Below are positions 4,811 through 8,398 of a stretch of 8,398 nt of DNA, in pieces (the first letter of the stretch is position 1; every line of letters starts with the position of its first letter). Both the position numbers and the translations under genes were made by a program. The notes under the pieces are model-generated. The model was not told where the DNA came from. It was given only the letters and a program-made list of their open reading frames with translations, and ran no database searches. Origin of the DNA: Gammaproteobacteria bacterium (GTDB lineage: Bacteria > Pseudomonadota > Gammaproteobacteria > UBA6429 > Thiohalophilaceae); NCBI GenBank assembly GCA_030593785.1, contig JAUVGM010000083.1, positions 1 through 8,398 on the forward strand. Direction: 5' to 3'.

Positions 4811-5746
4811 CTACAGTGACATTGCATGTACAGTGTCGTTAAAAGAGGTCTCCGCTAAACGATCATAATATCGTCCGCGATAAATTAAACGCTGCTGTTC
4901 GCCAACGTCATCATTTTTAAATGAAGTACGATTATGCAAAACGTTATTACAAATTAAGCCTTGGCCGGGCTCAAGTCGGTGACGTAATATCCATGGCGAA
5001 TCACTGGCAAGAAAATCATCAATTGCATTAACTGCTTTTGTTGTGATTTCATCATCATTCCAAATAATATTTCGTTTACGCGCGCTATAACGCATATGCA
5101 AAGTTCCTGATTTTTCATCAACAGAAAAAACGGGCCCAGATTGTGAGCCTCGAATTTCTACGCCATTTTCAATATTAGGCGGTATCGTCAACACATCAGT
5201 TTTCATTAACGCTGATATATAGGCGGGATCTTGATCTCTCAAGTGTATGTACATCATTTCATGGTCTAAAAGTGCATTTTCTCCACCTTCAGCCGCAGTA
5301 TTCGCACAGTGCAGAATAATGCCGCGAATTTGCTCTTCAGGAAGATTGTAATAACCATCGGTATGCCAACTAAGTTTCAAGTTGCTGTACGGGATATAGC
5401 CCTGCTTTCGGCCACCTTCTATTACTTGTAAAGACGTAATGCTATCGCTATCTGCACCGAGGTTGTCATCTAAACGATTTAATCCAAAATCTTGCCCAAT
5501 CTTTTGAACAATTTTTTTGTCCGTAAAATCAGATCCTATATTAATAGCATAAATTGCCATGTTGGCGCGAATAAAACATTTGCTTAACTCACTGCGTTCT
5601 TTTTTAGTTAAAACAAATGGGTTTTCAATCGAAACCAATAATTCACTCGCTACTTTTGGATAAGTAGATAATTTCCAGGCACGCCATTGCTGATAGGCCG
5701 GTTCTGCTTCCGCTAACAATGAAAAAGGTGAGTGATTTATAGCCAT
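4811..5746 (-). CDS. TauD/TfdA-family Fe(II)/2-oxoglutarate dioxygenase
   Basis: A 311-aa enzyme from the ATG at 5746. Iron ligands are H128 and D130 in SWHTDGYYN and H271 in NNVLHNRTSF. Arginines R286 and R290 in QQRLIYRGRYYD are placed to bind 2-oxoglutarate. This H-x-D...H arrangement and the length fit the TauD/TfdA family, whose members hydroxylate small molecules; TauD itself releases sulfite from taurine. The substrate here is not readable from sequence, and the protein is not close enough to call it taurine dioxygenase. A GTG at 5818 would add 24 residues, but that stretch looks unlike the family and would precede the natural-looking MAINHSPFSLLAEAEP start. No strong ribosome site is seen before either start. 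TATAAC about 22 bp before the ATG is a weak -10 candidate. It is the first gene of the minus-strand array, divergent from dsrA, and 33 bp ahead of the 61-aa gene. Confidence 0.88.
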   Translation of the reverse strand: MAINHSPFSLLAEAEPAYQQWRAWKLSTYPKVASELLVSIENPFVLTKKERSELSKCFIRANMAIYAINIGSDFTDKKIVQKIGQDFGLNRLDDNLGADSDSITSLQVIEGGRKQGYIPYSNLKLSWHTDGYYNLPEEQIRGIILHCANTAAEGGENALLDHEMMYIHLRDQDPAYISALMKTDVLTIPPNIENGVEIRGSQSGPVFSVDEKSGTLHMRYSARKRNIIWNDDEITTKAVNAIDDFLASDSPWILRHRLEPGQGLICNNVLHNRTSFKNDDVGEQQRLIYRGRYYDRLAETSFNDTVHAMSL

Positions 5747-5895
5747 AATTGTAGATAAGTTTAAGTTATACCCGTCTAAGTATTGCAATATTAACCTGCC
5801 ACAGTAAAATACGCCCACGAACTATACGGTATATCCGAGCATTTTACTAGGTTATTTCCAGCCCTGTGTTTGAGTAGCATAAGTGTTAAAGATTG

Positions 5896-5915
5896 TTTAT
5901 CGGCAATCCGATAAA
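5896..5915. other. Perfect 8-bp stem-loop, possible operator
   Basis: TTTATCGG (5896-5903), loop CAAT, CCGATAAA (5908-5915). There is no T tract after it on either strand, so a terminator is unlikely. It lies about 150 bp upstream of the TauD-like start and about 410 bp upstream of dsrA. A dimer-binding regulator site is one possibility; function is unknown. Confidence 0.45.
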
Positions 5916-6129
5916 GAGTCTCACACTGAGTGCTAATTTAAACATAGGCGAAATGTAATATAGAATATCCAGCAAGGTGTAATGATTAACTCATTGTTTT
6001 ATAAGGGTTATCTAATATTGCTAGGGAATTCATGTTGTAGATGCAATTTATGATGGTATTTAGTCTAGGTTTCTTATATCCCAAAAGGGATAGATTGAGC
6101 TGGTTTAACCCCCCATCAGTGTGATTCTC

Positions 6130-6186
6130 GTCTCGTGACGAGACACATAAACTGCGTCGCAACTGAAAAAGTACTTTCGTTATAAT
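6130..6186 (+). promoter_or_regulatory. Candidate dsrA promoter with upstream palindromic operator
   Basis: A perfect TATAAT lies at 6181-6186. The best -35 hexamer, TCGCAA (6157-6162) with an 18-bp spacer, matches the consensus at only three positions, so an activator would be expected. GTCTCGT-G-ACGAGAC (6130-6144), a 15-bp perfect palindrome centred about 20 bp upstream of the -35, is a plausible binding site for one. If correct, the dsrA mRNA has a leader of about 130 nt. A second -10-like TATACT (6262-6267) lies nearer the gene but has no good -35. Confidence 0.42.
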
Positions 6187-6302
6187 TTTGCAAACCCAAT
6201 ATGTGGTGTTGGTAAAGTTATAGCAACACAAGAAGTGGGTAGTTCTTATTTTAATAGGAGCTATACTAATAAATTTTTATTTGAAATTTTGTAACGCGCT
6301 AA

Positions 6303-6323
6303 CGGGTAACCCGATTTAGGAGA
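6303..6323 (+). promoter_or_regulatory. dsrA ribosome binding site with adjacent small palindrome
   Basis: AGGAGA (6318-6323) is a strong Shine-Dalgarno sequence five bases before the dsrA ATG and fixes that start. CGGGT-A-ACCCG (6303-6313) lies just upstream. With a one-base centre it is a better candidate protein-binding palindrome than RNA hairpin. Confidence 0.6.
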
Positions 6324-6328
6324 ACGCA

Positions 6329-7588
6329 ATGTCAAAAGCAACAATCCATGACACACCAATGCTTGATGAGTTAGAAAAAGGTCCATGGCCTTCATTCATT
6401 TCAGGTTTTAAACGTCTTCGTGACGACCATCCAGATGAACGCATCAATAAAATGCTTGGCGATATGATTGGCCAGTTAGAACACTCTTACGAAACTCGTA
6501 AAGGTTATTGGAAAGGCGGTACCGTATCTGTATTCGGTTACGGCGGTGGTATCATTCCACGTTTTTCTGAAGTTGGTAATGCCTTCCCGGAATCAAAAGA
6601 ATTCCACACTCTACGTGTACAACCTACTCCAGGTAACTACTACACGACTGACATGATGAACCAACTAGCAGACAGCTGGGAAAAATACGGTTCTGGTCTT
6701 ATCACTTTCCACGGTCAAACAGGTAACATCATGTTTATCGGTACTGACTCTGGTCGTATTCAGCATTTCTTCGATGAAATCAATGAATATGGTTGGGATT
6801 TAGGTGGTGCAGGTCCTTGTGTACGTACTGCAATGTCTTGTGTTGGTATGGCGCGTTGTGAGCAGTCTTGTACTAATGAACATGCTTTACACCGTCACCT
6901 TGTAAACGAATTTACTGATGACGTTCACCGTCCAGCACTTCCTTACAAATTTAAGTTTAAAGTTTCTGGTTGCCCAAATGATTGCCAAAATGCTATCGAA
7001 CGTGCGGATTTCGCAGTAATCGGTACATGGCGCGATGAAATGAAAGTTGACCAGGCTGAAGTTAAAAACTTCGTTAAAGCTAAAGGTCGTCAATACATGA
7101 TCGACAACGTTATTACTCGTTGCCCAACTAACTGTATGACATTAGCTGATAACGATGAGTTAACAGTAGACAACAGCAACTGTGTTCGTTGTATGCATTG
7201 CTTGAATGTTATGACTAAAGCTTTATCTCCTGGTGATGATAAAGGCGTAACAATTCTTGTTGGTGGTAAACGTACTCTTAAAATCGGTGACTTAATGGGT
7301 ACAGTAATTGTTCCATTCAAGAAACTTGATACTGCTGAAGATTATGAAGAAATCGTTGAGTTGGCAGGTGATATGATCGACTTCTTTGCGGAAAATGCTT
7401 TAGAGCATGAACGTACAGGTGAAATGATTGAACGTATTGGCTTAGTAAACTTCCTTGAAGGTCTCGACATCGATGTTAACCCACATATGATTAGCAGCCC
7501 GCGTCAATGTTCTTACGTTCGTATGGACGGTTGGGACGAAGAAGCTGAAAAATGGTTTGAACGTAAAGCTGAAGAAGCTTCTGCGTAA
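6329..7588 (+). CDS. dsrA: Dissimilatory sulfite reductase alpha subunit, oxidative (reverse) type
   Basis: A complete 419-aa DsrA. With DsrB it forms the cytoplasmic alpha2beta2 siroheme enzyme that, in sulfur oxidisers, converts reduced sulfur delivered by DsrC to sulfite. Siroheme-[4Fe-4S] ligands are in C171-x5-C177 (SCVGMARC) and C215-x3-C219 (SGCPNDC). The inserted ferredoxin domain has C265 and C269 in RCPTNC plus C285-x2-C288-x2-C291 in NCVRCMHC. Blocks such as GPWPSFISGFKRLRD, SYETRKGYWKGGTVSVFGYG, DDVHRPALPYKFKFKVSG and ALEHERTGEMIERIGL agree closely with what I recall of Allochromatium vinosum DsrA, which favours the oxidative type; a tree would settle it. The codon use is strongly biased toward CGT, GGT, AAC and similar, more than in the genes to the left, as expected for a highly expressed enzyme. 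dsrB follows after 51 bp. Confidence 0.98.
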   Translation: MSKATIHDTPMLDELEKGPWPSFISGFKRLRDDHPDERINKMLGDMIGQLEHSYETRKGYWKGGTVSVFGYGGGIIPRFSEVGNAFPESKEFHTLRVQPTPGNYYTTDMMNQLADSWEKYGSGLITFHGQTGNIMFIGTDSGRIQHFFDEINEYGWDLGGAGPCVRTAMSCVGMARCEQSCTNEHALHRHLVNEFTDDVHRPALPYKFKFKVSGCPNDCQNAIERADFAVIGTWRDEMKVDQAEVKNFVKAKGRQYMIDNVITRCPTNCMTLADNDELTVDNSNCVRCMHCLNVMTKALSPGDDKGVTILVGGKRTLKIGDLMGTVIVPFKKLDTAEDYEEIVELAGDMIDFFAENALEHERTGEMIERIGLVNFLEGLDIDVNPHMISSPRQCSYVRMDGWDEEAEKWFERKAEEASA

Positions 7589-7639
7589 TTCAAACACATT
7601 ATTTTTAACGAATTTGATTTAAAGAACTAGGAGATTAAC

Positions 7640-8398
7640 ATGGCTCTTGAAGACATGCGTTCACCGATAGAATCTGGTTGTCCTGACGGCTTCCAATACA
7701 TGCATCCAACAATGCGCAAAAACTTCGGTCAATGGAAATACCACGAACATCCACGTCCAGGTGTATTACTTCACGTTGCTCACAGCGGCGATGAAATTTG
7801 GACTGTAAAATGTGCAACACAACGTATCTTAGATGTTTACTCATTACGTACGTTAATGGATATTGGCGATAAGTTTGCTGATGGTTATATCCGTTTCACT
7901 TTACGTTCAAATATTGAATACATGGTAACTAAAGAAGCTCAGGTTGAGCCTCTAATCAAAGCAATTGAAGACGCTGGCTTTATGGTTGGTGGTACTGCTA
8001 ACTCTGTTGCTATGATGTCACACACACAAGGTTGGTTACATTGTGATATTCCTGGTACTGATGCATCAGGTGTTGTTAAAGCAATGATGGATGAACTCAT
8101 CGATGACTTTAAAGAATGTAATATGCCTAACCGCGTACACATCACGACTTCATGTTGTCAAATCAACTGTGGTGGTCAAGGTGATATCGCGATCAATGTT
8201 CAGCACACTAAGCCACCAAGAATCAATCACGATTTAGTTGCTAACGTTTGTGAACGTCCAACAGTTGTTGCTCGTTGTCCAGTTGCTGCGATTCGTCCTG
8301 CAATGGTTAACGGTCGCCCTTCATTGGAAGTTGATGAGAAGAAATGTATCTGTTGTGGTGCATGTTTCCCACCTTGTCCTCCAATGCAAATCAATGAT
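7640..8398 (+). CDS. dsrB: Dissimilatory sulfite reductase beta subunit, oxidative type (3' end outside the window)
   Basis: The first 253 codons of DsrB (about 355 aa is usual), open to the last base. The start is fixed by AGGAG (7629-7633) six bases before the ATG. Visible motifs: GWLHCDIPGTDASG with C135 and SCCQINCGG with C173-x3-C177, the siroheme-cluster ligands of the catalytic beta subunit. The ferredoxin domain has C213 in ARCPVAAI and C236-x2-C239-x2-C242-x3-C246 (CICCGACFPPC). RSNIEYMVTKEAQ (from about residue 90) is also typical. The subunit pairs with DsrA, and the 51-bp gap and same strand mean one operon. The codon bias is the same as in dsrA. In sulfur oxidisers dsrE, dsrF, dsrH and the true dsrC usually follow; none is visible because the window ends here. 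Confidence 0.97.
   Translation, partial: MALEDMRSPIESGCPDGFQYMHPTMRKNFGQWKYHEHPRPGVLLHVAHSGDEIWTVKCATQRILDVYSLRTLMDIGDKFADGYIRFTLRSNIEYMVTKEAQVEPLIKAIEDAGFMVGGTANSVAMMSHTQGWLHCDIPGTDASGVVKAMMDELIDDFKECNMPNRVHITTSCCQINCGGQGDIAINVQHTKPPRINHDLVANVCERPTVVARCPVAAIRPAMVNGRPSLEVDEKKCICCGACFPPCPPMQIND

Larger units (their letters stand above)
5747..6328. other. Long non-coding divergent region between the TauD-like gene and dsrA
   Basis: About 580 bp, AT-rich, without a supportable gene. The only sizeable frame (minus strand, 5986-6231) gives a peptide of unnatural composition with no ribosome site. It contains several short palindromes: TATAC-G-GTATA (5823-5833), a stem-loop at 5896-5915, TATCCC-AAAA-GGGATA (6077-6092), GTCTCGT-G-ACGAGAC (6130-6144) and CGGGT-A-ACCCG (6303-6313). 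It must hold the promoters of both the minus-strand array and the dsr operon, and probably their control sites. Confidence 0.6.

Noticed and set aside
4587..4868. Plus-strand open frame of 93 codons
   Set aside because: Antisense to the 61-aa gene and the end of the TauD-like gene, with no ribosome site and an unlikely composition.
5747..5818. GTG start at 5818 for the TauD-like gene
   Set aside because: The extra 24 residues do not look like the family, and the ATG at 5746 gives a natural N-terminus and normal length.
5986..6231. Minus-strand open frame of 81 codons in the dsrA upstream region
   Set aside because: Low-complexity, Asn/Tyr/Cys-rich peptide with no ribosome site; it overlaps likely promoter palindromes.
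6329..8398. Reductive (sulfate-reducer) type dsrAB
   Set aside because: DsrA blocks agree with the Allochromatium-type oxidative enzyme as recalled, and a DsrC-like relative and gammaproteobacterial-style genes surround it; a DsrAB tree would be decisive.

Overview
The window is AT-rich DNA (roughly 40 % GC by eye) from a bacterium that oxidises sulfur through the reverse dissimilatory sulfite reductase (rDsr) pathway, most likely a gammaproteobacterium. The anchor is dsrAB at the right end. DsrA reads very much like the Allochromatium-type oxidative enzyme as I recall it, with every siroheme and [4Fe-4S] cysteine motif in place. dsrB runs off the window. The exact taxon cannot be fixed from this sequence, and the oxidative call needs a DsrAB tree.

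Layout: (1) 1-1639, plus strand: a large conserved protein of unknown function (family tentatively Sfum_1244-like), whose reading frame is open to base 1 and so is cut by the window edge, followed by a prolyl-4-hydroxylase-like Fe(II)/2-oxoglutarate oxygenase. (2) 1671-2744: a 105-aa unknown protein (minus) divergent from a PKHD-type (PiuC/YbiX) Fe(II) dioxygenase (plus). (3) 2745-3047: no gene, but a nested set of inverted repeats and a strong bidirectional hairpin terminator. (4) 3048-5746, minus strand: five co-directional genes, in transcription order a TauD/TfdA-type dioxygenase, a 61-aa unknown, a Cas6/Cmx6-like RAMP protein, a DsrC/TusE-like protein without any cysteine, and a 71-aa unknown. 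The first three are tightly spaced. The last two have longer leaders and may also be transcribed separately. (5) 5747-6328: about 580 bp of non-coding DNA with several short palindromes, lying between the minus-strand array and dsrA. (6) 6329-8398, plus strand: dsrA and dsrB.

How it may fit together: DsrAB oxidises persulfidic sulfur to sulfite in the cytoplasm. The DsrC-like protein keeps the DsrC fold signature but has lost both redox cysteines, so it cannot carry a trisulfide and is better seen as a regulatory or binding relative. The most unusual item is the Cas6-like protein. It has a textbook RAMP glycine-rich loop, yet there is no CRISPR array and no other cas gene here; its neighbours are sulfur-metabolism genes. 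A CRISPR-independent RNA-binding or RNA-processing role tied to this locus is a reasonable hypothesis, not a demonstrated one. Three different Fe(II)/2-oxoglutarate-type oxygenases within about 5 kb is a second peculiarity.
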